A stretch of 64,000 nt of DNA, from NCBI RefSeq assembly GCF_000069785.1, contig NC_010528.1:3326001-3390000 (forward strand), in the 5' to 3' direction. The notes beneath the pieces are model-generated. The model did not search any database. It was not told where the DNA came from and saw nothing but the letters and a program-made list of their open reading frames with translations. This stretch comes from Cupriavidus taiwanensis LMG 19424 (GTDB lineage: Bacteria > Pseudomonadota > Gammaproteobacteria > Burkholderiales > Burkholderiaceae). How positions within the stretch are numbered: position 1 is the stretch's first letter; every line of letters starts with the position of its first letter. The position numbers and the translations under genes were made by a program. This document shows, piece by piece, positions 25,670 to 35,247 of the stretch.

Positions 25670-27742
25670 TCAGGACTGGGCCGAAGCGGCGCCCGGCAGC
25701 GGCTCGAACGGCGTTTCCTTGTCGGTCGGACGGTTCACGGCGCGCGCCTGCATCGCGGTCTTGAAGCCGTAGCACACGATCGACAGCACCACCACCATGA
25801 ACAGCGCACACAGGCCGGCGTCCAGGTAGTCGTTGAAGACGATGCGGTGCATCTGCTCCATCGACTTGGCCGGTGCCAGCACCTTGCCTTCGGCGATGGC
25901 GGCGCTGAACTTCGACGCGTGGGTCAGGAAACTGACCTTCGGGTCGGCATGGAACAGCTTCTGCCAGCCGGCGGTCAGCGTGCAGATCAGCAGCCAGACG
26001 GTCGGGACCAGCGTGACCCAGGCGTACTGGCCGCGCTTCATCTTGACCAGCACGCAGGTGCCCAGCACCAGCGCTACCGCGGCCAGCATCTGGTTGGAGA
26101 TGCCGAACAGCGGCCACAGCGTGTTGATGCCGCCCAGCGGATCGACCACCCCCTGGTACAGGAAGTAGCCCCAGGCCGCCACGGTCAGCGCGGTGGCGAT
26201 CAGGTTGGCCGGCAGCGAGTCGGTGCGCTTCATCGACGGCACGAAGCTGCCCAGCAGGTCCTGCAGCATGAAGCGGCCGGCGCGGGTGCCCGCGTCGACG
26301 GCGGTCAGGATGAAGAGTGCCTCGAACAGGATGGCAAAGTGGTACCAGAACGCCATCATGGCCTGGCCGCCGACCACCTGGTGCAGGATGTGGGCGATGC
26401 CCACGGCCAGCGTCGGTGCGCCGCCGGCGCGCGAGATGATGGTGTTCTCGCCGACGTCCTTGGCGGTCTGCACCAGCACGTCGGGCGTGATCACGAAGCC
26501 CCAGGTCGACACCGCCTGCGCCACCGCCTCCGGCGTGGTGCCGATCACGGCGGCCGGGCTGTTCATGGCGAAGTACACGCCCGGCTCGATCACCGCGGCG
26601 GCCACCAGCGCCATGATGGCGACGAAGGACTCGGCCAGCATCGCGCCGTAGCCGATGAAGCGCGCGTGGGTCTCGTTCTCCAGCAGCTTGGGCGTGGTGC
26701 CCGACGAGATCAGCGCGTGGAAGCCCGACACCGCGCCGCAGGCGATGGTGATGAAGAGGAACGGGAACAGGTTGCCCGACCACACCGGGCCGCCGCCCGC
26801 GGCGAACTGCGTGAAGGCCGGCATCTTCAGCTCCGGCGCGACGATCAGGATGCCGACGGCCAGCGCGATGATGGTGCCGATCTTCAGGAAGGTCGACAGG
26901 TAGTCGCGCGGGGCCAGCAGCAGCCACACCGGCAGCACGGCGGCGACAAAGCCGTAGATGATCAGCATCCAGGTCAGCGCTTTGCCGTCGTAGGTGAACA
27001 GCGGCGCCAGCGTCGCACTTTCATGCACGTACTGGCCGCCGATGATCGCCAGCATCAGCAGCACGAAGCCGATCACCGACACCTCGCCGATGCGGCCCGG
27101 GCGGATGTAGCGGGTGTAGATGCCCATGAAGATGGCGATGGGGATGGTCACCGCCACGGTGAAGGTGCCCCACGGCGAGTCCGCCAGCGCCTTCACCACG
27201 ATCAGCGCCAGCACCGCCAGGATGATGATCATGATCATGAAGCAGCCGAACAGCGCGATCATGCCCGGCACCGTGCCCATCTCGGACTTGACCAGGTCGC
27301 CCAGCGAGCGGCCGTCGCGGCGCGTGGAGATGAACAGCACCATGAAGTCCTGCACCGCGCCGGCGAACACCACGCCGGCCAGCAGCCACAGCATGCCGGG
27401 CATATAGCCCATCTGCGCGGCCAGCACCGGGCCCACCAGCGGGCCGGCGCCGGCGATGGCGGCGAAGTGGTGGCCGAACAGCACTGCCTTGTTGGTCGGC
27501 ACGTAGTCCAGGCCATCGTTATGGCGCCACGCGGGCGTCATCCGCTTGGGATCGAGCTGCATCACCTTGTCGGCGATAAAGCGGCTGTAGTACCGATAGG
27601 CGATCAGGTAGATGCAGAGCGCGGCAACCACGATCCACAGCGCGCTGACGGCTTCGCCGCGCGCCAGCGCGACGGTGCCGAAGGCAAACGCGCCAAGGAT
27701 GGCGACGGCCAGCCACACCAGGTGTTCTCCGATGCGATTCAT
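25670..27742 (-). CDS. cstA: CstA-family carbon starvation / pyruvate transporter
   Basis: Inner-membrane transporter of 690 residues with many hydrophobic helices. MNRIGEHLVWLAVAILGAFA is chosen as start because GAGGAGA lies 8-14 bases upstream; the longer open frame upstream has no coding character. Motifs include HFAAIAGAGPLVGPVLAAQ, GTTPKLLENE and a C-terminal hydrophobic region, all typical of CstA/BtsT. In E. coli these take up pyruvate or peptides under carbon limitation. It is transcribed with ybdD and divergently from a Cache-domain two-component system that is a good candidate regulator. Confidence 0.93.
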   Translation of the reverse strand: MNRIGEHLVWLAVAILGAFAFGTVALARGEAVSALWIVVAALCIYLIAYRYYSRFIADKVMQLDPKRMTPAWRHNDGLDYVPTNKAVLFGHHFAAIAGAGPLVGPVLAAQMGYMPGMLWLLAGVVFAGAVQDFMVLFISTRRDGRSLGDLVKSEMGTVPGMIALFGCFMIMIIILAVLALIVVKALADSPWGTFTVAVTIPIAIFMGIYTRYIRPGRIGEVSVIGFVLLMLAIIGGQYVHESATLAPLFTYDGKALTWMLIIYGFVAAVLPVWLLLAPRDYLSTFLKIGTIIALAVGILIVAPELKMPAFTQFAAGGGPVWSGNLFPFLFITIACGAVSGFHALISSGTTPKLLENETHARFIGYGAMLAESFVAIMALVAAAVIEPGVYFAMNSPAAVIGTTPEAVAQAVSTWGFVITPDVLVQTAKDVGENTIISRAGGAPTLAVGIAHILHQVVGGQAMMAFWYHFAILFEALFILTAVDAGTRAGRFMLQDLLGSFVPSMKRTDSLPANLIATALTVAAWGYFLYQGVVDPLGGINTLWPLFGISNQMLAAVALVLGTCVLVKMKRGQYAWVTLVPTVWLLICTLTAGWQKLFHADPKVSFLTHASKFSAAIAEGKVLAPAKSMEQMHRIVFNDYLDAGLCALFMVVVLSIVCYGFKTAMQARAVNRPTDKETPFEPLPGAASAQS

Positions 27743-28147
27743 AGTGAAGGTCTCCTCAGACCGGGATTTGGAAAGCCTGCGGCGGCGAAGGACTGGCAAC
27801 TGGCAACGGGCGGGTCGGCGGCGGGCGCGCCTGGGGCGGGCAGCGAGGGCAATCCGGCGGTGAGGGGTCTCCTGGGGTGCTGGAATGAATGGCTGCGCGC
27901 CCGGTTCGTGTCGTTTCCGGATCTCGTCTTGCAGGCAGGCGATGCACCAACCGGGTAGGCGGTGCACCAACTGCGTGGACCCGCGCCGCATGTTGGGGCG
28001 GCTTGCGCGTCCGGCGTGTAGTATTGACAGCCGCCAAACCCGGCACAAGCGCGTAACTACGCAGCACTTCTGCGTAGTACTACGCAAGTCGACGGTGGCA
28101 TGCCGCCTGCGCGGCATCGGTGTTTACCCCCGCTCCCCCGGTCCTGT
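27743..28147. promoter_or_regulatory. Divergent control region of cstA and the Cache kinase
   Basis: 405 bases between the two start codons. Two direct repeats (27939-27954 and 27959-27974) share GGCG[AG]TGCACCAAC and are spaced exactly 20 bp. Farther right a cluster of TACGC motifs contains a perfect 16-bp palindrome TGCGTAGTACTACGCA (28071-28086). The left half of that palindrome also pairs with ACTACGCAG (28056-28064) to make a 9-bp inverted repeat. These are candidate sites for the adjacent LuxR-type response regulator. No clear -35/-10 pair is claimed. Confidence 0.65.
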
Positions 28148-29554
28148 ATGAAACTCCGCCAGAAAATCCTGTTGCTCGCCGTGGCGCCGCTTGCGGTGGC
28201 GATGCTCGGCATCGCGCTGGCGGTGCGCTTCCAGGCGACCCAGCTCGCGCAGCACGAGCGCGAACTGGTCGAGGCCGCCTACCTGCAGAGCAAGGAGACC
28301 GAGCTGCGCCACTACGTGGAGCTGGCGCAGAGCGCGATTGCGCCGCTGGTGCGCTCCGGCCGCAACGACGCGGCCACGCGCCAGGCGGCGATGGAAGCGC
28401 TGGCCCGGCTGGACTATGGCCCCGATGGCTACTTCTTCCTGTACGACCTGCAGGGCCGCAACCTGATGCATCCGCGCCAGCCTGAGCTGGTCGGCCAGGA
28501 TCTGTGGGCGCTGCGCGACCCGCAGGGCGCGCCCACCATCCAGCAGCTGATCGCCGCGGCCAAGGGCGGCGGCGGCGCGGTGCGCTACCAGTGGCGCAAG
28601 CCTTCGTCGCAGCAGCTGGCGCCCAAGCTCGGCTACGTGGTGGCGGTGCCCGAATGGGGCTGGATGCTCGGCACCGGCATCTACCTGGATGACGTCGAAA
28701 GCACGCTGCGCCAGCTCGACGCGCGTGCCGAGACCGATATCCGCGAGACCATGGCGTGGATTGGCGTGATCGCCGGCATCAGCATCCTGCTGGTGGCGGC
28801 CAGCGGCCTGGCGCTGAACGTCAGCGAGCACCGCGAGGCCGACGCCAAGCTGCGCCAGCTGGCGCAGCGCGTGGTGCAGTCGCAGGAAGAAGAGCGCGCG
28901 CGGCTGTCGCGCGAGCTGCACGACGGCATCAGCCAGTTGCTGGTCTCGGTCAAGCTGGTGCTGGAAACCGCCGCCAACCGGCTGCGCCTGGCCCCGTCCG
29001 AAGGCGCGGCGGTGGCGCCGGTGCTGGGCATGGCGCTGAACCGGCTCGACACGGTCTTCAATGAAGTGCGGCGGGTGGCGCGCAACCTGCGCCCGGCGCT
29101 GCTCGATGACCTGGGGCTGTTCGCTGCGCTGCAGCATCTCGCGCGCGAGATGCAGGGAGGCAGCGGCCTCGAGATCGTGGTGACGCAAAGCGGCACCCCG
29201 CGCGAACTGCCCGACGAGCAGGCCACGGCGCTGTTCCGCATCGCCCAGGAAGCGCTGACCAACGTGGAGCGCCACGCCGGCGCCCGGCGCGTGTCGGTGT
29301 CGCTCGCCTTCGATGCCGATGCCACGCGCCTGGCCGTGCGCGACGACGGCCACGGTTTCGATGTCGCGCGCATGCAGGCCGACCCGCAGCGGGGCATTGG
29401 CCTGCGCAACCTGCGCGAGCGCATCGCCGCGCTGTGCGGGCAGTTCGACATCGCTTCCGGCCTGGGCGGCACCCAGATCATTGCCTCGCTGCCGCTGGCC
29501 CTCCCCGCGGCGAGCGCGCGCCAGGCCATTTCCGCAGTACCCTCGCAGTCATGA
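28148..29554 (+). CDS. Cache-domain sensor histidine kinase (HisKA_3 type)
   Basis: Membrane sensor of 468 residues. Helix 1 is at residues ~7-27. The periplasmic part (~28-200) holds a single-Cache domain (GYFFLYDLQGRNLMHPRQ; VAVPEWGWMLGTGIYLDDVE). Helix 2 is at ~203-224. The cytoplasmic part has a HisKA_3 dimerisation helix with phospho-acceptor His258 (RLSRELHDG), then an ATPase domain (FRIAQEALTNVERHAGA; GIGLRNLRERI). Single-Cache sensors often bind small carboxylates, so pyruvate or a related acid is a reasonable ligand given the divergent cstA. The stop overlaps the start of the regulator gene. Confidence 0.9.
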   Translation: MKLRQKILLLAVAPLAVAMLGIALAVRFQATQLAQHERELVEAAYLQSKETELRHYVELAQSAIAPLVRSGRNDAATRQAAMEALARLDYGPDGYFFLYDLQGRNLMHPRQPELVGQDLWALRDPQGAPTIQQLIAAAKGGGGAVRYQWRKPSSQQLAPKLGYVVAVPEWGWMLGTGIYLDDVESTLRQLDARAETDIRETMAWIGVIAGISILLVAASGLALNVSEHREADAKLRQLAQRVVQSQEEERARLSRELHDGISQLLVSVKLVLETAANRLRLAPSEGAAVAPVLGMALNRLDTVFNEVRRVARNLRPALLDDLGLFAALQHLAREMQGGSGLEIVVTQSGTPRELPDEQATALFRIAQEALTNVERHAGARRVSVSLAFDADATRLAVRDDGHGFDVARMQADPQRGIGLRNLRERIAALCGQFDIASGLGGTQIIASLPLALPAASARQAISAVPSQS

Positions 29555-30237
29555 TCCAGTTTCTTGCCGACCATAGCGAAGACAACGAAGCGCCCGCCCG
29601 CGTGCTGCTGATCGACGATCACGCGCTGGTGCGCGACGGCATGCGCATGCACCTGGCGCTGCAGCCCGGGCTGCGCGTGGTGGGCGAAGCCGATGACGGC
29701 GAAGCCGCGCTGGCGTGGCTGGAGCGCGCCGGCGCGGCCGACATGCCGGACCTGGTGATCACCGATATCGGCATGCGCGGCATGGGCGGCATTGCGCTGG
29801 CGGCGGCGCTGCACGACCGCTATCCCGAGCTGGCGGTGCTGATCGTGTCGATGCATGACAACCTGGAATATGTGCGCCAGGCCGTGCGCGCCGGCGCGCG
29901 CGGCTATGTGCTCAAGGACGCCCCGGCCGACGAGCTGATCGCGGCGATCCGCTCGGTGCTGGCGGGACGCGTGTTCTACAGCGCCCGCATCGCGCGCGGC
30001 ATCGCCGAGCAAAGCCCCGCGGCCGGCCCGCTCGATGCGCTCACGCCGCGCGAGCGCGATATCCTGCGCGGCATCGGGCGCGGCCTGGCCAACAAGGAGA
30101 TCGCGGCGCAGCTGGGGGTGTCGGTGCGCACCGTCGAGACCCACCGGCTGAACCTGAAGCGCAAGCTGGGGATCGAGGGGCGGGCCGGGCTGGTGAAGTA
30201 TGCCGTGGAGACGCTGGGGGACAGCGAGGGCGCATAA
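29551..30237 (+). CDS. NarL/LuxR-type response regulator
   Basis: A 228-residue response regulator. Receiver domain at residues ~17-135 (VLLIDDHALVRDGM; Asp72 in LVITDIGMRGMGG; Lys in YVLKDAPADELI). A C-terminal LuxR helix-turn-helix follows: LTPRERDILRGIGRGLANKEIAAQLGVSVRTVETHR in outline. The ATGA overlap with the kinase indicates translational coupling. A probable target is the cstA promoter and its own promoter, where palindromic sites are seen. Confidence 0.93.
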   Translation: MIQFLADHSEDNEAPARVLLIDDHALVRDGMRMHLALQPGLRVVGEADDGEAALAWLERAGAADMPDLVITDIGMRGMGGIALAAALHDRYPELAVLIVSMHDNLEYVRQAVRAGARGYVLKDAPADELIAAIRSVLAGRVFYSARIARGIAEQSPAAGPLDALTPRERDILRGIGRGLANKEIAAQLGVSVRTVETHRLNLKRKLGIEGRAGLVKYAVETLGDSEGA

Positions 30238-30263
30238 AAAACGCCCGCCTTGGAAGGCGGGCG
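30236..30263 (-). terminator. Terminator of pckG
   Basis: Stem CGCCCGCC (30242-30249) / GGCGGGCG (30256-30263), followed on the minus strand by six T residues. The T tract begins within the last bases of the convergent regulator gene, so it serves pckG rather than the regulator. Confidence 0.85.
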
Positions 30264-30288
30264 CTGGCTGGCTCACGACGTCGGTCGC

Positions 30289-32145
30289 TTAGCCGTCGAG
30301 TCGCTTGCCGAGCGCCGCGCGCGTCTGCGCCAGTGCCTGCGGCAGATGGTGCTTCAGTTGCGTGAACAGCTCGTCATGCAGCGCCAGCTCCTTCTGCCAG
30401 GCGTCGCGGTCGATCGAGGTCACCTGCTCGAACTGCGCCGGCGAGAACTCGACGCCGTTCCAGTTCAGGTCCTGGTAGCGCGGCGAGGTGCCGAACACAT
30501 GCTCGGCGCCCTGCCCCCGGCCTTCGACGCGGTCGATCATCCACGACAGCACGCGCATGTTCTCGCCAAAGCCCGGCCACACGAAGTTGCCGTCGGCATC
30601 CTTGCGGAACCAGTTGACGCAGTAGATCTTCGGCAGCTTCGCGCCCGCGGCTTCGAGCTTCTTGCCCAGTTCGAGCCAGTGGCCGAAGTAGTCGCTCATG
30701 TTGTAGCCGCAGAACGGCAGCATGGCGAACGGGTCGCGGCGCACCACGCCTTGCTGGCCGGCGGCCGCGGCGGTGGTTTCCGAGCCCATGGTGGCGGCCA
30801 TGTAGACGCCTTCGGTCCAGTCGCGTGCCTCGGTCACCAGCGGCACCGTGGTCGAGCGGCGGCCGCCGAAGATGAACGCATCGATGGGTACGCCGGCCGG
30901 GTTGTCCCAGTTGTCGTCGATCGACGGGCATTGCGACGCGGGCGCGGTGAAGCGCGCGTTCGGGTGCGCGGCCTTGGCGCCGGTGGCCTTGGCGATCTCC
31001 GGGGTCCAGTCCTTGCCCTGCCAGTCGATCAGGTGCGCGGGCGCTTCCTTGGTCATGCCTTCCCACCAGACGTCGCCGTCGTCGGTCAGCGCCACGTTGG
31101 TGAAGATGACGTTTTCCTTCAGCGTCGCCATCGCGTTGTAGTTGGTCTTCTCGCTGGTGCCCGGCGCCACGCCGAAGTAGCCGGCTTCCGGGTTGATCGC
31201 GTACAGGCGGCCGTCCTTGCCCGGCTTGATCCAGGCGATGTCGTCGCCGATGGTGGTGACCTTCCAGCCCTCGAAGCCCTTGGGCGGGATCAGCATGGCG
31301 AAGTTGGTCTTGCCGCAGGCCGACGGGAAGGCGGCGGCGACATGGTATTTCTTGCCCTCGGGCGAGGTCACGCCGAGGATCAGCATGTGCTCGGCGAGCC
31401 AGCCTTCGTCGCGGCCCATGGTCGAGGCAATACGCAGCGCGAAGCACTTCTTGCCCAGCAGCGCATTGCCGCCGTAGCCCGAGCCGAACGACCAGATCTC
31501 GCGCGTTTCCGGGAAATGCACGATGTACTTGGTGGGATTGCACGGCCACGCCACGTCTTTCTCGCCAGCCGCCAGCGGCTTGCCCACGGTGTGCACGCAC
31601 GGCACGAAGGCGCCGTCGCTACCCAGCACCTCGTACACGGCCTTGCCCATGCGGGTCATGATGCGCATATTGACCGCCACATACGGCGAATCGGACAGTT
31701 CCACGCCGATATGGGCGATCGGCGAACCCAGCGGTCCCATCGAGAACGGCACCACATACAGGGTGCGGCCGCGCATGCAGCCGTCGAACAGGCCGGCCAG
31801 CGTCTGGCGCATCTCGGCCGGCGGGGTCCAGTTGTTGGTCGGGCCGGCGTCTTCCTGCTTCTCGGAGCAGATGAAGGTACGGTCTTCGACGCGCGCCACG
31901 TCTGACGGGTCCGACAGGGCCAGGAAGGAGTTCTTGCGCTTGGCCGGGTTCAGCCGCTTCATGGTGCCGGCCGCGACCATCTGCTCGCACAGGCGGTCAT
32001 ATTCTTCCTGCGAGCCGTCGCACCAGTAGATGTTGTCTGGCTTGGTCAGCGCGGCGATTTCCGCGACCCAGGCAATCAGCTTGGGGTGCTTGACCCAGGC
32101 CGGCGCATTGACGGCGGCCGTACCTTGCATCGTGGGGTGGTTCAT
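30289..32145 (-). CDS. pckG: Phosphoenolpyruvate carboxykinase (GTP)
   Basis: Converts oxaloacetate and GTP to PEP for gluconeogenesis; 618 residues, normal for the GTP-dependent class. Motifs visible: the kinase loop [13 protein letters not shown] with the reactive Cys, the oxaloacetate region [15 protein letters not shown], and [14 protein letters not shown] is preceded by CTGGAG. The gene stands alone on the minus strand with a strong terminator; its neighbour is the cstA sensor system, which fits a shared role in carbon-source switching (inference). Confidence 0.96.
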   Translation of the reverse strand: MNHPTMQGTAAVNAPAWVKHPKLIAWVAEIAALTKPDNIYWCDGSQEEYDRLCEQMVAAGTMKRLNPAKRKNSFLALSDPSDVARVEDRTFICSEKQEDAGPTNNWTPPAEMRQTLAGLFDGCMRGRTLYVVPFSMGPLGSPIAHIGVELSDSPYVAVNMRIMTRMGKAVYEVLGSDGAFVPCVHTVGKPLAAGEKDVAWPCNPTKYIVHFPETREIWSFGSGYGGNALLGKKCFALRIASTMGRDEGWLAEHMLILGVTSPEGKKYHVAAAFPSACGKTNFAMLIPPKGFEGWKVTTIGDDIAWIKPGKDGRLYAINPEAGYFGVAPGTSEKTNYNAMATLKENVIFTNVALTDDGDVWWEGMTKEAPAHLIDWQGKDWTPEIAKATGAKAAHPNARFTAPASQCPSIDDNWDNPAGVPIDAFIFGGRRSTTVPLVTEARDWTEGVYMAATMGSETTAAAAGQQGVVRRDPFAMLPFCGYNMSDYFGHWLELGKKLEAAGAKLPKIYCVNWFRKDADGNFVWPGFGENMRVLSWMIDRVEGRGQGAEHVFGTSPRYQDLNWNGVEFSPAQFEQVTSIDRDAWQKELALHDELFTQLKHHLPQALAQTRAALGKRLDG

Positions 32146-32672
32146 ACTGCAAACTCCAGGTTTGTAAAGGGAAGGAAGGGAAGGAATCCTTGCAAAGCCT
32201 GGCCGGCGGGTCGTCTTGCGTGCCGGGGGCCGGAACCGTCACTGCCGCTGGGTTACTGCAGGGGCCGCATCGGGAGCGTCACATCCCGTTACAACTCCGC
32301 GGCGGCCCGGTTTGTGCAAAAGGTCGCGGCGGTCGCGGCGGCTGCGCTACAGTGGCGCTTCGCCCGCGCAGCGTGGCCTGCGGTTGCCGGCCGGGCTTTG
32401 TCCGGAGGCAGCCGCGTGACGGGAGCAACGCTCGACCGACAATCCGCGGCGGCACCGGAGCGGGCAAGGATACCACTGGCGCACCCCCCTGTTTTTTGCT
32501 GCGCAACAATTGCCGGCGTTGGCCGGCGGGGTATTTGCGCCGCGCTGCGCCAGGGTTGCGGCGCGCCGGTGCGGGTTCGCAAACGTTTCACAACAATACT
32601 GTTGGCCGACGCGCGCCTCGGTGGGCGCGCGCACCAACTGGCACAACGTCCCGAAGATAACCAGGGTTGCCG
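32146..32672. other. Divergent intergenic region upstream of pckG
   Basis: 527 bases between the divergent pckG and hydroxyacid dehydrogenase starts. I find no supported gene. Near the plus-strand gene there are small symmetric elements, AAACGTTT (32580-32587) and CAACAATACTGTTG (32591-32604), both unproven as operators. Confidence 0.35.
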
Positions 32673-33698
32673 ATGAAGATTGCCGTACTCGACGATTACC
32701 AGGATGCCGTGCGCAAGCTGCCTTGCTTCAGCTTGCTGGAGGGGCACGACGTCAAGGTGTTCAACAACACCGTCAAGGGCGTAGGCCAGCTGGCGGCGCG
32801 CCTGTCAGACGTGGAAGCCGTGGTGCTGATCCGCGAACGCACCCGCATCACGCGCCAACTGCTGGAAAAACTGCCGAAACTGAAGCTGATCAGCCAGACC
32901 GGCCGGGTCGGCGCGGGGCCCGGCGGCCATATCGACCTGGATGCCGCCACCGACCGCGGCGTGGCGGTGCTGGAGGGCGTGGGCTCGCCGGTGGCGCCGG
33001 CCGAGCTGACCTGGGCCCTGATCATGGCCGCCCAGCGCCGCATCCCGCAGTACGTGGCCAGCCTGAAGCATGGCGCGTGGCAGCAGTCGGGACTGAAATC
33101 GACCACGATGCCGCCCAACTTCGGCCTGGGCCAGGTGCTGCGCGGCCAGACGCTGGGGATCTGGGGCTACGGCAAGATCGGCCGGCTGCTGGCTGGCTAC
33201 GGCCGCGCCTTCGGCATGAAGGTGCTGGTCTGGGGCCGCGAGGCGTCACAGGAAGCCGCGCGCGCCGATGGCCTGGACGTGGCCGCCTCCAAGGAGCAGT
33301 TGTTCGCCGACAGCGACGTGCTGTCGCTGCACCTGCGGCTGAACGACGACACCCGCGGCATCGTCAAGCAGGCCGACCTGACCGCCATGAAGCCGACCGC
33401 GCTGTTCGTCAATACCAGCCGCGCCGAACTGCTGGAAGAAAACGCCCTGGTCACCGCGCTGAACCGCGGCCGCCCTGGCATGGCGGCGGTCGACGTCTTC
33501 GAATCCGAGCCGATCCTGCAGGGCCATGCGCTGCTGCGCATGGAAAACTGCATCTGCACGCCGCACCTGGGCTATGTGGAACGCGACAGCTACGAGCTGT
33601 ATTTCCGCACCGCCTTCCAGAACATCCTCGACGTGCTGGACGGCAAGCATGACTGCATCGTCAACCCGAAGGCACTGGCGCCGGTGCTGACGCGCTGA
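32673..33698 (+). CDS. D-2-hydroxyacid dehydrogenase family protein
   Basis: NAD-dependent oxidoreductase of 341 residues in the SerA/PdxB-type superfamily. The N-terminal catalytic domain starts MKIAVLDDYQDAVRKL; the NAD-binding Rossmann motif is GIWGYGKIGRLLAGYGRAFG. The catalytic Arg lies in VNTSRAELLEE, the Glu in FESEP and the His in CTPHLGYVERDSY. The substrate is not predictable; neighbours (an MFS exporter and pckG) give no strong clue. The start is the ATG after CCAGGG; a TTG six bases earlier is also open. Confidence 0.9.
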   Translation: MKIAVLDDYQDAVRKLPCFSLLEGHDVKVFNNTVKGVGQLAARLSDVEAVVLIRERTRITRQLLEKLPKLKLISQTGRVGAGPGGHIDLDAATDRGVAVLEGVGSPVAPAELTWALIMAAQRRIPQYVASLKHGAWQQSGLKSTTMPPNFGLGQVLRGQTLGIWGYGKIGRLLAGYGRAFGMKVLVWGREASQEAARADGLDVAASKEQLFADSDVLSLHLRLNDDTRGIVKQADLTAMKPTALFVNTSRAELLEENALVTALNRGRPGMAAVDVFESEPILQGHALLRMENCICTPHLGYVERDSYELYFRTAFQNILDVLDGKHDCIVNPKALAPVLTR

Positions 33699-33721
33699 GC
33701 CGGTTCGGGCTTCCGCCGGTT

Positions 33722-33753
33722 GCTCGCCTCTCCCGCGCGCGGGAGAGGCGAGC
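33722..33753. repeat. Dispersed CTCTCCCGC palindrome, copy 1
   Basis: A perfect 32-bp palindrome with arms GCTCGCCTCTCCCGCG and its complement. It lies 24 bases after the dehydrogenase stop and shares the core CCTCTCCCGC with copies at 41539, 41619, 49754 and 62237. It could also terminate transcription, although no T tract follows. Confidence 0.75.
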
Positions 33754-33857
33754 CTTGTTCGGACGGTGTTGGCTTCGGCCGGCGCCTGCCTATTCCCCGC
33801 GAACGCGAATTTCGCGAAACCGCTACACTCGGGACTTTCCTTACCGCCCGGCCTGCC

Positions 33858-35096
33858 ATGGCCCGCGGCAGCCCTGACAACAACAAGGCGCCCTTCGCGC
33901 CGATCCCTCTCCCCAAGGCCGGCATGGACCCCAGGCTCGTCACGCTCTGCGTCGGCAATTTCGTCATTGGCACCGGCGCGATGATCGTAACCGGCATGTT
34001 GAACGACATTGCCGGCGATTTCGGGCTGGGCGCGGCCAGCGCGGGACAGCTGATCTCGGTGTTTGCGCTGGCTACGTGCGTGGGCGCCCCGCTGTTCGCC
34101 ACGCTGGGCTCGCGCATCGACCGCCGGCAGTTGCTGGCCGGCTCGCTGCTGGTCTATGGGGTGATGCACCTGGCCGCGGCCCTGGCCCCCAGCTTTGCCG
34201 CGCTGATGGCGATCCGGTTCCTGACCGCGATCGGGGCGGCGATCTATACGCCGCAGACCGCGGCCACGCTGCCGCTGCTAGTCAATGCGCAGACCCGCGG
34301 ACGGGCCATCAGCTTTGTGTTCCTGGGCTGGAGCGTCGCCAGCGTGGTGGGCGTGCCGCTGGGGACGTGGATTGCCAGCACGCTGGGCTGGCGTGTCAGC
34401 ATGGCGCTGGTCGGCGTGATGGCGCTGCTGGTGGCGGCGGCGGTGTGGCGCGCGCTGCCGCGCGGGCTGATGGTACCGCCGGCCGGGCGCGAGGCCTGGG
34501 GCGCGGTGCTGCGCCACAAGCCGGTGATGCTGGTGGTGCTGACCACCATGATCTCGTCGGCGGGCATGTTCACGCTGTTTACCTATATCGCGCCGCTGAT
34601 GCGCGATGTCTATGGCATCAGCGGCGGCGCGCTCAGCCTGATGTTCCTGGCCTACGGTGCCTGCGGGGTCTTCGGCAATGCCATGGCGGCGTCGCGGATG
34701 GACCGGGTCACGCCCAGCCGGATCGTGCAGGTGACGCTGCTGACCTCTATCGCGGCGATGGTGCTGTGGCCGCTGGCCGGGCTGGGCAGCGTGGCGCTGG
34801 TGGCGCTGTTCATGCTGTGGGGCGTGGGCGGCTTTGCCACCAACAGCGCGCAGCAGGCGCGGCTGGTGCTGCTGGCGCCGGAGCGGGCCTCGGTGTCGAT
34901 CTCGCTGAACTCTTCTTCGATCTACCTGGGCCAGGCCGCAGGTGCCATGGCGGGGGCGGCGATCTATACCTTGGCCGGTCCCGACACGCTGCACTGGGGC
35001 GCGGCGGGCCTGATGCTGGCGGCGCTGGCGGTGTCGCAGCGCGCGCGCCTGCTGGGCTGCCGCTGGCAGCCTCCGCAGGCGGCCCAGCAGCTCTGA
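33858..35096 (+). CDS. MFS transporter (AraJ-like, DHA1 type)
   Basis: Major-facilitator protein of 412 residues with about twelve helices. After a polar leader it reads LVTLCVGNFVIGTGAMIVTGML and contains the family loop GSRIDRRQLLAGSLLVYG. It resembles AraJ/YdhP-type exporters of arabinose-like sugars or drugs. The ATG giving MARGSPDN is chosen; a second in-frame ATG at MDPRLV would also leave the first helix intact. The substrate is unknown. Confidence 0.88.
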   Translation: MARGSPDNNKAPFAPIPLPKAGMDPRLVTLCVGNFVIGTGAMIVTGMLNDIAGDFGLGAASAGQLISVFALATCVGAPLFATLGSRIDRRQLLAGSLLVYGVMHLAAALAPSFAALMAIRFLTAIGAAIYTPQTAATLPLLVNAQTRGRAISFVFLGWSVASVVGVPLGTWIASTLGWRVSMALVGVMALLVAAAVWRALPRGLMVPPAGREAWGAVLRHKPVMLVVLTTMISSAGMFTLFTYIAPLMRDVYGISGGALSLMFLAYGACGVFGNAMAASRMDRVTPSRIVQVTLLTSIAAMVLWPLAGLGSVALVALFMLWGVGGFATNSAQQARLVLLAPERASVSISLNSSSIYLGQAAGAMAGAAIYTLAGPDTLHWGAAGLMLAALAVSQRARLLGCRWQPPQAAQQL

Positions 35097-35159
35097 TTTC
35101 CCTCTGAAACGCGCACCGAGGCGCCCGCCCCGCGCCTTGTGAGGAACCGCACCAAGCAC

Positions 35160-35231
35160 TTGTCCACAGCCTTATCCGCCCCGTTATCCTCAGGGATATC
35201 CGCAGCTTATCCACATCCCTTTCCACAACCA
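35160..35231 (+). repeat. Array of 11-13-bp TTATCCACA-like units
   Basis: Six successive units begin TTGTCC, TTATCC, TTATCC, ATATCC, TTATCC and TTTCC at positions 35160, 35172, 35184, 35196, 35207 and 35220. The fifth contains a perfect DnaA box TTATCCACA and the first contains TTGTCCACA, a common variant. The array occupies the gap directly upstream of the MOSC-protein gene. Confidence 0.7.
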
Positions 35232-35247
35232 CGAAGCGGGGGCGCAC

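Noticed and set aside
25847..27958. Long plus-strand open frame over cstA
   Set aside because: A shadow of the cstA gene, rich in His/Gln/Arg, without any conserved motif.
27743..28117. N-terminal extension of CstA to about 815 residues
   Set aside because: The added sequence has no conserved features, while a strong GAGGAGA site precedes the internal ATG that gives the usual family start.
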